NCBI GenBank assembly: GCA_964406445.1
Contig: CAYORU010000009.1
Span: 1-64,000 of the forward strand
DNA from: SG8-30 sp964406445
GTDB lineage: Bacteria; Pseudomonadota; Gammaproteobacteria; Steroidobacterales; Steroidobacteraceae
Length of the DNA: 64,000 nucleotides
Direction of reading: 5' to 3'
Shown here: positions 24,143-32,664 of the stretch, one piece after another
How positions within the stretch are numbered: position 1 is the stretch's first letter
Layout: each line of letters begins with the position of its first letter
Translations under genes and position numbers: made by a program
The notes under the pieces: model-generated
The model's database searches: none
Seen by the model: the letters and a program-made list of their open reading frames with translations, nothing else
Told to the model about the DNA's origin: nothing

Positions 24143-24548
24143 GTGGCGTCCCCACGGGGGTTGCTCAGGCCCTGCGGGCCCTCGGCCCTCGCANNNNNNN
24201 NNNNNNNNNNNNNNNNNNNNNNNNNNNNNNNNNNNNNNNNNNNNNNNNNNNNNNNNNNNNNNNNNNNNNNNNNNNNNNNNNNNNNNNNNNNNNCAGTCCG
24301 CGACGCCCAGCGCGAGCGCTCTGCGCTCGCTCGTCGAACCCCTCCGGGCTTCGAATCCCTGACGGTCGTGCCGCGAGTGGCGTCCCCACGGGGGTTGCTC
24401 AGGCCCTGCGGGCCCTCGGCCCTCGCAGGCTCGGGCTCGTCGCGGACACAGTCCGCGACGCCCAGCGCGAGCGCTCTGCGCTCGCTCGTCGAACCCCTCC
24501 GGGGTTCGAATCCCTGACGGTCGTGCCGCAAGTGGCGTCCCCACGGGG
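24143..24548 (-). repeat. 155-bp tandem repeats carrying the 3' end of tRNA-Glu
   Basis: The segment GTGGCGTCCCCACGGGG, which is the 3' end of the adjacent tRNA-Glu with its CCA, recurs at 24143, 24377 and 24532. The last two are exactly 155 bases apart, and the bases between them also match where visible. The unit includes inverted blocks such as GGGCCCTCGGCCCTCGC and AGCGCGAGCGCTCTGCGCTCGCT. The first copy is interrupted by the assembly gap. The arrangement resembles tandem repeats that follow some tRNA genes, such as E. coli tyrT. Confidence 0.85.
24194..24293. other. Assembly gap of 100 N
   Basis: Exactly 100 undetermined bases lie inside the tandem repeat. If only one repeat unit spans the gap, 21 bases are missing (equivalent to 24428-24448); each further unit adds 155. 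The length of 100 is therefore a placeholder. Confidence 0.98.
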
Positions 24549-24608
24549 ATTCGAACCCCGGTTGCCGCCGTGAAAGGGCGGTGTCCTAGGCCTCTAGACG
24601 ATGGGGAC
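24533..24608 (-). tRNA. tRNA-Glu (TTC)
   Basis: A complete cloverleaf on the minus strand. The acceptor begins GTCCCC at 24608, the anticodon stem-loop is CGCCCTTTCACGGCG with anticodon TTC, the T-arm is GGGGTTCGAATCCCC, and the encoded CCA is at 24533-24535. It is the cognate of the glutamyl-tRNA synthetase encoded just upstream. Its 3' end is repeated in the adjoining tandem array. Confidence 0.97.
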
Positions 24609-24620
24609 GCGGCAGGAAAT

Positions 24621-24696
<76 letters not shown>

Positions 24697-24820
24697 ACGC
24701 GGGAGGCGCGCATTCTCGGACAGGGGCCCCGGGGTGTCAACGGCTTAGCGGGTCTTCCTGGCGTCGGTCCGGGCCGTCGCCCCTGGCGGGCAAGCGCCTT
24801 GCCGGCCAAGGCGGCCGACG

Positions 24821-26218
24821 TCAGCCGACGATCGACCCGATGGCGCGATCGAGGCGCCTGATCACTTGCTCCCGTCCGAGAATGGCCAGCGTCTGATCGA
24901 TCGGCGGGCTGACCCCGCCGCCGGAGACTGCCACGCGGATGGGCTGGGCGATCTTGCCCATCGCCACCCCGCCCTGCTCGGCGAGCGCCTGGATGAGCGA
25001 GTGGATAGCGGCGGCGGACCACTCGGGCAGCGCGGCGAGGGCTTCGCGCGCCCGCTCGAGGTGGGGTTTCGTCTCCGACGTGAGGTTCTTCTTCGCCGCC
25101 TTCTCCTCGTACCAGGCCGGCTCGCGGAAGAAGAACACGCTCGCGGCGGCCATGTCCTTGAGGGTCTTCGACCGCTCCCGCTGGGCTTCGACGATGGCGG
25201 TCAGCGACGGGCCTCCCGTGGGATCGACCTCGAGGCGCGCCAGCTGCCAGGCGAGTTCCTCGGCGAGCTGCGCGGGGTCGGCCTTCATCATGTGCTGCTG
25301 GTTGAGCCAGGCGAGCTTGTCGGGATTGATCGCGGCCGCGGACTTGTTGACGTCGGCGATGTCGAACAGGGCCGTCATCTCCTCGATGCTGAAGATCTCC
25401 TGGTCGCCGTGCGACCAGCCGAGCCGCGCGAGGTAGTTGAGCAACGCCTCGGGCAGGTAGCCCTCCTCCCGGTATTGCAGCACGCTCACCGCGCCGTGGC
25501 GCTTCGAGAGCTTCGCGCCGTCGGGCCCGAGGATCATCGGCAGGTGGGCGTAGACCGGCGGCTCGCCGCCCATGGCGCGCAGCATGTTGATCTGCCGCGG
25601 CGTGTTGTTGATGTGGTCGTCGCCGCGGATGACGTGGGTGATCTGCATGTCCCGGTCGTCCACGGTCACGCAGAAGTTGTAGGTCGGGTTGCCGTCCGAG
25701 CGCAGGATGATCAGGTCGTCGAGCTCGGCGTTGTCGAAGGCGATGGGACCGTGCACCGCGTCGTTGACGATCACGCGGCCGTCGTCGGGGTTGCGGAAGC
25801 GCACGACGGGCGTCACGCCCTCGCGCGGCTCGCTGCGATGGCGGCAGCGGCCGTCGTAGCGGGGCTTCTCCTTGCGGGAGAGCTGGTCGTTGCGCAGCTG
25901 CTCGAGCTCTTCCTTGGTGCAGTAGCAGCGGTAGGCCTTGCCCTCGGCGAGCCACTGGTCGATGACCTCGTGGTATCGCGGGTAGCGCTGGGTCTGGTAG
26001 AACGGGCCCTCGTCCTCGACCAGGCCGAGCCAGGCCATGCCATCGAGGATCGCCTGCACCGCCTCGGGCGTGGAACGCTCCCGGTCCGTGTCCTCGATGC
26101 GCAGGATGAAGGTACCGCCGTGGCGACGGGCGTACAGCCAGCAGAAGAGCGCAGTGCGCACGCCGCCGATGTGCAGCATGCCGGTGGGGCTCGGGGCGAA
26201 GCGGGTGCGGACGGTCAT
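24821..26218 (-). CDS. gltX: Glutamate--tRNA ligase
   Basis: A 465-residue class I aminoacyl-tRNA synthetase of normal length. The HIGH-type motif is PSPTGMLHIGGVRTA and the KMSKS-type motif is AKLSKRHGAVSV. LRIEDTDRER and VIRGDDHINNTPRQ are GluRS signatures. It charges tRNA-Glu in the cytosol, supplying protein synthesis and tetrapyrrole formation. The genes for tRNA-Ala and its cognate tRNA-Glu follow about 125 bases downstream on the same strand. Confidence 0.98.
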   Translation of the reverse strand: MTVRTRFAPSPTGMLHIGGVRTALFCWLYARRHGGTFILRIEDTDRERSTPEAVQAILDGMAWLGLVEDEGPFYQTQRYPRYHEVIDQWLAEGKAYRCYCTKEELEQLRNDQLSRKEKPRYDGRCRHRSEPREGVTPVVRFRNPDDGRVIVNDAVHGPIAFDNAELDDLIILRSDGNPTYNFCVTVDDRDMQITHVIRGDDHINNTPRQINMLRAMGGEPPVYAHLPMILGPDGAKLSKRHGAVSVLQYREEGYLPEALLNYLARLGWSHGDQEIFSIEEMTALFDIADVNKSAAAINPDKLAWLNQQHMMKADPAQLAEELAWQLARLEVDPTGGPSLTAIVEAQRERSKTLKDMAAASVFFFREPAWYEEKAAKKNLTSETKPHLERAREALAALPEWSAAAIHSLIQALAEQGGVAMGKIAQPIRVAVSGGGVSPPIDQTLAILGREQVIRRLDRAIGSIVG

Positions 26219-26291
26219 TCAGGCTTCCTGCTGGCGGAAAACCTGTCAGTTTACCGGAGTGCGGCACCCGCGACCGCGCGTGCTTGCGGCG

Positions 26292-27308
26292 CTACCAGGG
26301 CAGTCCAGGACTCACCCACGGACCGACGGTGTTCGCGACCGGAAGCGGCAGGCGCGACCATGCAGACTTCGCTCGCTCGATCCACTTGCCATGGCCGGCC
26401 ACCGGAGCCAGCTCCGGCTCCAGGGGGTAGATCCAGTACAGCGGCTTCGGCTGGCCGCCCCATTGCAGCTTGAAGCGATAGGTGCCGGCATCCAGCGTCG
26501 ACCGGCCAAAGTCGAACACGCGGCTTCCCCGCAGGATCGCGTGCGTCAGGCACTCCCAGTAGAGGCGCATGTTGACCGAGGTGGCGCGCAGCTCGTGCAG
26601 GCTGGCCGCCCACGGGATCTCGGTCCGTTGCCGGTAGTGCGTCAGTATCGCCGCCGCGGCGGGACGGCCGCGCAGGCGTACCACGAGGACGCTGCAGTCG
26701 GCCTCGAACTGCGCGAGCAACGTCTGAAAGAACCTTTTCGTGTACACCGGGGTTCCCAGGTCGCGCATGGTGGTGGCGAACACTGGGTAGAACTCGTCGA
26801 CGAGGTCGGCTCCGCCCACCACGACCTCAGGGGACTCGCGGTCCGCCCGGCGCACCTGGGAACGCAGCTTTGCGCCAAGCGCCTTGCCAAGCAATTCAGG
26901 CGAAGCCGGCAGCTCGAGTTCGACGCGCACCTTGTCGCGGCGGACGGCCAGGCCCTCGCGCGGCACGTCGTCACGAATCTCGAGGGTCCGGACGCCGCGG
27001 TCGCGGGACAGCGCCGCCGCCTGGTCGATGAGGAAACGCTCCGCTTCCGGCGTCTCGCCGAGAGGTCCGCCGTAATTGAAGAAGGGCAGCGAAACCAGGC
27101 GCCGCCCGAAGAAAGGGCTGCGCTGCTCGACCAGCGGCAGCACGCCGATGAGCCGCCCGGTACCGTCCCGGCACGCCAGGCGATGCATCTCGAATCCATA
27201 GACCGCCGCGGCGAACTGGCTCCACCGCCAACCGTGGTAGACGACAGCCCGTGGATGGGCCGCCACGAAACTGTCCCATTCCGATTCCTGCACGGCGATC
27301 AAAGGCAA
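26292..27308 (-). CDS. FemAB-related protein, PEP-CTERM system-associated (TIGR03019 type)
   Basis: A 338-residue protein of the FemAB/GNAT peptidyltransferase fold. Typical segments are VYHGWRWSQFAAAVYGFE near the N-terminus, LPFFNYGGPL, LRSQVRRADRE and, near the C-terminus, VFDFGRSTLDAGTYRFKLQW. FemAB relatives add amino acids from aminoacyl-tRNA to cell-wall or polymer precursors. This subfamily occurs only in XrtA/PEP-CTERM genomes, usually within or near the XrtA locus. It begins with TTG and has GAGGA 9 bases upstream; no in-frame ATG exists earlier. Here it is about 9 kb from the XrtA operon. Confidence 0.87.
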   Translation of the reverse strand: MPLIAVQESEWDSFVAAHPRAVVYHGWRWSQFAAAVYGFEMHRLACRDGTGRLIGVLPLVEQRSPFFGRRLVSLPFFNYGGPLGETPEAERFLIDQAAALSRDRGVRTLEIRDDVPREGLAVRRDKVRVELELPASPELLGKALGAKLRSQVRRADRESPEVVVGGADLVDEFYPVFATTMRDLGTPVYTKRFFQTLLAQFEADCSVLVVRLRGRPAAAAILTHYRQRTEIPWAASLHELRATSVNMRLYWECLTHAILRGSRVFDFGRSTLDAGTYRFKLQWGGQPKPLYWIYPLEPELAPVAGHGKWIERAKSAWSRLPLPVANTVGPWVSPGLPW

Positions 27309-27325
27309 CGAACCACGTCCTCGGT

Positions 27326-27344
27326 CTGGGCTGGGCTGGGCTGG
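27326..27344. repeat. Short CTGGG tandem repeat
   Basis: Three full and one partial copy of CTGGG lie just upstream of the FemAB gene start. It is probably simple slippage sequence with no evident function. Confidence 0.7.
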
Positions 27345-27487
27345 GCTGGCAGGGCCGGGCTGACTACACCTCGGGCCGACCCGCAGGTCAAGCTCGCCGC
27401 CCAGAGTACCCGGCGGACGGGGACCCGGGCATGTCGAGGTGCCGGCAAGTGTGATGACGCTCCCGATGCCGCGCCACGTTATGCCCG

Positions 27488-27526
27488 TATACTTCGGCCG
27501 CCGTTCCCGCGGGAGCGGCGCGGCCG
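27488..27526 (+). promoter_or_regulatory. Possible promoter and leader hairpin of the plus-strand sugar operon
   Basis: TATACT at 27488-27493 resembles a -10 box, but no good -35 is seen 17 bases earlier. An inverted repeat, CGGCCG...CGGCCG enclosing CCCGCGGG (27495-27526), would form a strong leader hairpin about 40 bases before the ATG at 27566. Confidence 0.25.
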
Positions 27527-27565
27527 AGGCGATCCCGGCAGAACATCCTTGCGGCAGAATGCACC

Positions 27566-28567
27566 ATGACTGACAAGAACCGTCGCTTCCTGGTCACCGG
27601 CGCCGCCGGTTTCCTGGGATCCAATCTTCTCGAGCGCGCGCTCCAGGCAGGCGACGAAGTCGTCGCCCTGGACGACCTGTCTATGGGCCGGCGCGACAAC
27701 CTCGGGCCGCTCCTCGACCACCCGCGCCTCAGCTTTCTGCAGCGCGACGTCACGCGCGAAGACGCGTTCGAGGGCGTCGCAGGGCCCTTCGACTGCATCC
27801 TGCACCTTGCCGCGTTCAAGATTCCCCGCTACGGCAAGGCGATCGACACGCTCAAGATCAACTATCGCGGCACGGAGGTCGTGCTGGACCTCGCGCGCCG
27901 GCTAGGCACCAAGTGCGTGCTCGCCTCGACGTCGGACGTGTACGGCCGCAACCCGGCGCTGCCCTTCAGCGAGGACGCGAGCGACTCGGTGATCGGCTCG
28001 TCGAGTTCGCCGCGCTGGGCCTACGCAGTCTCCAAGCTGTTCGACGAGCACCTCGGCCTCGCCTACCAGGACGCCTACGGATTTCCGGTGACGATCCTGC
28101 GCTTCTTCGGGTCGTACGGCCCGCGGCAGAACACGACCTGGTGGGGTGGGCCGCAGTCGGTGTTCATCGACTGCGTCCTCAACGGCAAGCCGATCCCGAT
28201 CCACGGCGACGGCAAGCAGACCCGCAGCTTCACCTACGTGAGCGACACGGTGGAGGGCATCTACCAGGCCATGGTCCGGCCTGAGGCCAACGGCGAGGTC
28301 ATCAATATCGGCTCCAACCACGAGATCACCATCCTTGAGCTGGCGCAGAAGGTGAAGCAGCTGTCCGGCACGCCTGGAGAACTCGCGATCGAGTTCATCC
28401 CATACGAATCGTTCACGGGCAAGAAGTACGAGGACGTCATGCGGCGCGTGCCGGACATCCGCAAGTGCGAGCGGCTGCTCGGCGTCCGCGCCCAGGTGAC
28501 CATCGACGAGGGGCTCGCGCGGACCATCGAATGGCAGCGCCGCGTCACCGCGGAACGCGGCGCCTGA
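27566..28567 (+). CDS. NAD-dependent sugar epimerase/dehydratase (extended SDR)
   Basis: A 333-residue extended short-chain dehydrogenase. The Rossmann motif is LVTGAAGFLGSNLLERAL. STSDVYG and a WAYAVSKL stretch carry the catalytic Ser/Thr, Tyr and Lys, and SFTYVSDTVEGIYQAM is the substrate-side motif of nucleotide-sugar epimerases and UDP-glucuronate decarboxylases. The exact reaction (4-epimerisation, decarboxylation or 4,6-dehydration) is not fixed by what I can see. It is the first gene of a five-gene plus-strand polysaccharide operon, followed after 28 bases by an FAD oxidoreductase. Confidence 0.88.
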   Translation: MTDKNRRFLVTGAAGFLGSNLLERALQAGDEVVALDDLSMGRRDNLGPLLDHPRLSFLQRDVTREDAFEGVAGPFDCILHLAAFKIPRYGKAIDTLKINYRGTEVVLDLARRLGTKCVLASTSDVYGRNPALPFSEDASDSVIGSSSSPRWAYAVSKLFDEHLGLAYQDAYGFPVTILRFFGSYGPRQNTTWWGGPQSVFIDCVLNGKPIPIHGDGKQTRSFTYVSDTVEGIYQAMVRPEANGEVINIGSNHEITILELAQKVKQLSGTPGELAIEFIPYESFTGKKYEDVMRRVPDIRKCERLLGVRAQVTIDEGLARTIEWQRRVTAERGA

Positions 28568-28595
28568 TCGGCGTTGCGGCAGGGAGCCTGACCAG

Positions 28596-29918
28596 GTGAG
28601 GGTGGGAATCATCGGCGGCGGGTTGATGGGCATGGCCGTCGCCGCCAGGCTGGCCGCGCAGGGTCACCGCGCCGTCGTCCTCGAGCGCGCGCCGCAGGCC
28701 GGCGGTCTGGCGACCTGGCACGACTTCGGCAGCTTCGTCTGGGACCGCTTCTACCACGTGATCCTGCCGACCGATTCGGAGCTGATCGGCTTCATCGAGG
28801 GCCTCGGGCTCGGTGGCGAGCTGCGCTGGAAGCCGACTCAGACCGGCTACTACGTGGACCGCCAGTTCCATTCCCTGAGCACCAACGTCGATTTCCTGCG
28901 ATTCCCTCCCCTGTCGCTCTGGAGCAAGTTCCGGCTCGCCGCGACGATCCTCTACTGCTCGAAGATCGACGACTGGCGCTCCCTGGAACAGGTGACGGTC
29001 GAGGACTGGCTCGTCAGGACCTGCGGAAGGACCACCTTCGAGAAGTTCTGGAAGCCTCTGCTGCTGGCCAAGCTGGGCGTCAATTACCGGCGCGTCTCGG
29101 CCGTCTTCATCTGGTCCTACATCAAGCGCCTGTTCTCGGCCCGCGACGCCGCTGCCCAGAAGGAGCACCTCGGCCACGTCTCGGGCGGCTATCGGCGCAT
29201 TTTCGAGGCCGTCCAGTCGCGCATCCACGACGCCGGCGGCGAGATCCGGCTCGGCGCCACCGTGGAGTCGGTCCGGCCGGGCGCCGACCGCGGCGTCGAG
29301 GTACGCGTGGACGGGATCACGGAGCGTTTCGACAAGGTGGTGTTCACGGGCCCCACCAACGTGCTGCGTGACACGGCCGACCCCGCCCTCGTGGACGTTC
29401 CATCGACCGGCCGGGACGTCGAGTACCTCGGCGTCGTCTGCATGGTCGTGGTCACCCGCCGGCCGTTCACACCGTTTTACGTCCTGAACATCGGCGACGA
29501 GCGCGTGCCGTTCACCGGCGTCATCGGCATGAGCACGGTGGTGGACCCCGCCGAGACGAACGGCCTGCACGTCACCTACCTGCCAAAGTACGTCCTGTCC
29601 ACGGACCCGCTGCTGAGGGCTCCCGACGAGGACATCCGGGCGTCGTTCCTGCCCGCCCTTCGAGACATGTACCCGGATCTGGACGACGACGACGTCGAAG
29701 GCGTTCACATCAACCGCGCGGTGAAGGTCCAGCCCCTGCAGGTGCTCGGGTATTCGTCGCTGGTTCAGCCCGCCCGGACCCGCCACCCGGACTTCTACGT
29801 CGTGAACACCGCGCAGTTCGTCAACAACACCCTCAACAACAACGAGGTCATCCGCAACGTCAACCGCTTCTTCGCGGCGTGCGGCGATGACTTCACCCCG
29901 GAGCCAAGCCGATCATGA
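28596..29918 (+). CDS. FAD-dependent oxidoreductase (protoporphyrinogen oxidase/amine oxidase-like)
   Basis: A 440-residue flavoprotein starting with GTG. The dinucleotide-binding start VGIIGGGLMGMAVAARLA is followed by VLERAPQAGGLATWHDFG, the second FAD contact. The C-terminus has an aromatic/Asn-rich end (FVNNTLNNNEVIRNVNRFF) that suits the FAD-facing loop. Members of this family in polysaccharide clusters resemble UDP-galactopyranose mutase in fold, but the reaction is not known. Its last bases overlap the start of the acetyltransferase gene (ATGA), which places it in the same operon. Confidence 0.82.
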   Translation: MRVGIIGGGLMGMAVAARLAAQGHRAVVLERAPQAGGLATWHDFGSFVWDRFYHVILPTDSELIGFIEGLGLGGELRWKPTQTGYYVDRQFHSLSTNVDFLRFPPLSLWSKFRLAATILYCSKIDDWRSLEQVTVEDWLVRTCGRTTFEKFWKPLLLAKLGVNYRRVSAVFIWSYIKRLFSARDAAAQKEHLGHVSGGYRRIFEAVQSRIHDAGGEIRLGATVESVRPGADRGVEVRVDGITERFDKVVFTGPTNVLRDTADPALVDVPSTGRDVEYLGVVCMVVVTRRPFTPFYVLNIGDERVPFTGVIGMSTVVDPAETNGLHVTYLPKYVLSTDPLLRAPDEDIRASFLPALRDMYPDLDDDDVEGVHINRAVKVQPLQVLGYSSLVQPARTRHPDFYVVNTAQFVNNTLNNNEVIRNVNRFFAACGDDFTPEPSRS

Positions 29919-30511
29919 ATGCCAAGACCAGCCCGTGGTTCGCGCACGAGACTGCGGTCGTCGACGAGCCCTGCTCCATCGGCGCCGGCACGAAGATCTG
30001 GCACTTCAGCCACGTCATGAAGGACTGCCGGATCGGCGAGAAGTGCAACATCGGCCAGAACGTGGTCATCTCGCCGGGTTGCACGATCGGCCGGAACGTC
30101 AAGATCCAGAACAACGTCTCGGTGTACACGGGCGTCGAGATCGAGGACGACTGCTTCCTCGGCCCTTCGATGGTGTTCACCAACGTCATCAATCCGCGTG
30201 CCTTCATCGAGCGCAAGGAGGAGTACAGGCGCACGCTGGTGCGGCGCGGCGCGAGCGTCGGCGCCAACGCCACGATCGTCTGCGGCGTCACCCTCGGCGA
30301 GTACTGCTTCGTCGGTGCCGGCGCGGTGGTGACCCGCGACGTGCCGCCGTATGCGACGGTCTATGGAAACCCCGCCAGGGTCCGCGGATTCACCTGCTGG
30401 TGCGGCGTGCAGCTCGACTGCGGCGCTGACGAACGAGGCAGCGAGGACGTGACCTGCGGCGCCTGCGGGCGGCGCTACCGCCGCGACGGCCACGCCCTGA
30501 CGGCCGCCTGA
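29915..30511 (+). CDS. Left-handed beta-helix sugar N-acetyltransferase (WbpD/WlbB-like)
   Basis: A 198-residue hexapeptide-repeat acyltransferase. Repeats such as IGAGTKIWHFSHV, IGEKCNIGQNVVI and IGRNVKIQNNVSV build the beta-helix. The conserved insertion MVFTNVINPRAF and the C-terminal VCGVTLGEYCFVGAGAVVT match the family that N-acetylates a 3-amino-UDP-sugar. The product would be a UDP-2,3-diacetamido-2,3-dideoxy sugar. An extra C-terminal segment, CWCGVQLDCG ... CGACGRRYRR, has the Cys spacing of a zinc ribbon. The start overlaps the upstream gene and the 2-epimerase follows after 9 bases. Confidence 0.9.
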   Translation: MNAKTSPWFAHETAVVDEPCSIGAGTKIWHFSHVMKDCRIGEKCNIGQNVVISPGCTIGRNVKIQNNVSVYTGVEIEDDCFLGPSMVFTNVINPRAFIERKEEYRRTLVRRGASVGANATIVCGVTLGEYCFVGAGAVVTRDVPPYATVYGNPARVRGFTCWCGVQLDCGADERGSEDVTCGACGRRYRRDGHALTAA

Positions 30512-30520
30512 GCCCTCGCG

Positions 30521-31657
30521 ATGAAGGTGATCTCGGTGGTCGGCGCCCGGCCACAGTTCGTGAAGATCGCGCCGGTGTGCCGGGCCATCGCCGCGCACAA
30601 CTCTCGCGGCGGCCGGCCCGTCGAGGACCTGATCGTCCACACCGGGCAGCACTACGATCCCGCCATGTCCGACGTGTTCTTCGACGAACTGCAGATACCG
30701 CGCGCCACCTTTCACCTGGGCGTCGGATCAGGATCGCACGGGGTCCAGACGGCCCGTATGCTCGAGGGCATCGAGGCACTGTTGCTGGAGCATCGCCCTG
30801 ACGCCGTCGTCGTCTACGGGGACACGAATTCAACGGTGGCCGGGGCTCTCGCGGCCGCCAAGCTGCACGTGCCGGTGGTCCACGTCGAGGCGGGCCTGCG
30901 GAGCTTCAATCGCGCCATGCCCGAGGAGATCAACCGGGTCGCCACGGACCACATGTCGGACCTGCTGCTGGCCCCGACGCCGACCGCCATGCGCCACCTC
31001 GAGGCGGAGCGGCTTGCGGACCGGGCCGCGTTCACGGGCGACGTCATGCTCGACGCCGTGCGCCACAATCTCGGGCTCGCCGGGACTCGTTCGCAGATCC
31101 TGGCCCAGCTCGCGCTGCAGGCAGGCACCTACGGGGTGGTCACGCTGCATCGCGCCGAGAACACCACCGGAAAGCGCCTGCGCACCGCACTGGAGCTTCT
31201 CAACGGCGTCGCCGCCCACGGGCTGCCGCTGGTGTTTCCGGTCCACCCGCGCACCGGAAACCTGCTCAAGGCCGGCATCGAGGGGTGGACGCCGCATCCC
31301 GGACTGAAGCTCGTTCCGGCGGTGGGATACCTCGACATGCTGTGGCTCGTCCACCATGCGAGGCTCGTGCTGACCGACTCCGGGGGCCTGCAGAAGGAAG
31401 CGCTTTTCCTCGGCACGCCCTGCGTGACGCTGCGTGAGGAAACCGAGTGGGTCGAAACGGTCGAGGCCGGAGGGAACGTGATCACCGGGCTGGATGCCGC
31501 GCGCGTGACGGACGCGGTCGGCCGCTTCCTTTCCGCGTCGGCCGGCCCGCGAGCAGAGCCGCCCGACCTCAAGGCCTGGTTCGGGGACGGCCGCGCGGCG
31601 GACCTGATCGTCGCCGAGATCGTCCGAATGTTGTCGAACCGAAGCCCCGCCACGTAG
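30521..31657 (+). CDS. Non-hydrolysing UDP-sugar 2-epimerase (WbpI-like)
   Basis: A 378-residue GT-B fold epimerase. Typical motifs are VGARPQFVKIAPV, HTGQHYDPAMSD, VYGDTNSTVAGAL, HVEAGLRSFNR, PEEINRVATDHMSD and DSGGLQKEALFLG. The segment TLREETEWVETVEAG has the REETEW form found in enzymes acting on diacetamido-uronic sugars (WbpI), rather than the RxxTERP form of WecB, present in the second copy at 46550-47638. It probably makes the manno epimer of the diacetamido sugar. It sits directly after the acetyltransferase gene. Confidence 0.9.
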   Translation: MKVISVVGARPQFVKIAPVCRAIAAHNSRGGRPVEDLIVHTGQHYDPAMSDVFFDELQIPRATFHLGVGSGSHGVQTARMLEGIEALLLEHRPDAVVVYGDTNSTVAGALAAAKLHVPVVHVEAGLRSFNRAMPEEINRVATDHMSDLLLAPTPTAMRHLEAERLADRAAFTGDVMLDAVRHNLGLAGTRSQILAQLALQAGTYGVVTLHRAENTTGKRLRTALELLNGVAAHGLPLVFPVHPRTGNLLKAGIEGWTPHPGLKLVPAVGYLDMLWLVHHARLVLTDSGGLQKEALFLGTPCVTLREETEWVETVEAGGNVITGLDAARVTDAVGRFLSASAGPRAEPPDLKAWFGDGRAADLIVAEIVRMLSNRSPAT

Positions 31658-31691
31658 TCTGAGCCGCACGAACCAACGCACGGAACCGCCG

Positions 31692-32660
31692 ATGAACCGC
31701 TACGCGAGCCTGTCGCTGGACCTGGACAACCAATGGTCCTACATGAAGACCCACGGCGACCCGGATTGGCGGGAGTATCCTTCCTACCTCGACGTGGCCG
31801 TGCCTCGCATCCTCGATTTCCTCGCCGCTCGCAGGCTCAAGATCACTTTCTTCATCGTCGGGCAGGACGCGGCTCTCGAAAAGAACCGCGCCGCGCTGGC
31901 GGCCGTTGCCGCCGCCGGGCACGAGATCGGCAACCACAGCTTTCTGCACGAGCCCTGGCTGCACCTCTACTCCGAGCAGGACCTCGAGCGGGAGCTCGAG
32001 CGCGCCGAACAGGCGATCGAGGCGGTCACGGGGGCCCGCCCGGTCGGCTTCCGGGGCCCTGGCTTCAGCCTCTCGGGAACGACACTCAAGGTGCTCGCCC
32101 GCCGCGGCTACGAGTACGACTGCACCGTCTTTCCCAACGCGCTCAACCCGCTTGCCCGCGCCTACTTCTTCGCCACGAGCCGCCTGACGAAGGAGGAAAA
32201 GGAGCAGCGCAAGGCGCTCTTCGGGACGTTCGCCGACGCGTTCCGGCCGGTCAAGCCATTCCGCTGGAGCCTGGAGGGCCGCGAGTTGCTGGAGATTCCG
32301 GTGACGACGATGCCCTTCGCGAAGGTGCCCATTCACCTCAGCTATGTGCTGTACCTGAGCAAGTTCTCGAAGCTGGCCGCCCGCGCGTACTGGCGCACGG
32401 CGCTCGCGATGTGCAGGCTGACCGGCACGGTCCCGTCGATCCTCCTGCATCCGCTCGACTTCCTGGGTCGGGAGGACTGCCCGGCGCTGCACTTCTTTCC
32501 CGGGATGGACTTGCCCCGCGACGCCAAGCTCGAGATCGTCGATCACGTGCTCGGCACGCTGACCGCCCGCTACGAGGCGGTCACCATGCGGGAACACGCG
32601 CGCCGCCTGCGGGAACAGCCTCCGCAGCGCGTCCTCACGCCGGAGCCGGCGCGCTCCTGA
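31692..32660 (+). CDS. Polysaccharide deacetylase family protein
   Basis: A 322-residue NodB-fold protein. The catalytic Asp pair is in SLDLDNQWSY. The zinc-binding HEIGNHSFLH and the Arg motif VGFRGPGFSLSG follow, and ILLHPLDFLG near the end supplies the late His. It has no signal peptide, so it probably acts on a cytoplasmic or lipid-linked sugar. It differs clearly from the XrtA deacetylase at 2122-2961. It is the last gene of the plus-strand operon and ends 5 bases before the convergent aminotransferase gene. Confidence 0.88.
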   Translation: MNRYASLSLDLDNQWSYMKTHGDPDWREYPSYLDVAVPRILDFLAARRLKITFFIVGQDAALEKNRAALAAVAAAGHEIGNHSFLHEPWLHLYSEQDLERELERAEQAIEAVTGARPVGFRGPGFSLSGTTLKVLARRGYEYDCTVFPNALNPLARAYFFATSRLTKEEKEQRKALFGTFADAFRPVKPFRWSLEGRELLEIPVTTMPFAKVPIHLSYVLYLSKFSKLAARAYWRTALAMCRLTGTVPSILLHPLDFLGREDCPALHFFPGMDLPRDAKLEIVDHVLGTLTARYEAVTMREHARRLREQPPQRVLTPEPARS

Positions 32661-32664
32661 CGGC

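Noticed and set aside
24143..24608. Attachment site of an integrated element at tRNA-Glu
   Set aside because: The repeated tRNA end is in a tight 155-bp tandem array, and no integrase or element genes lie nearby.
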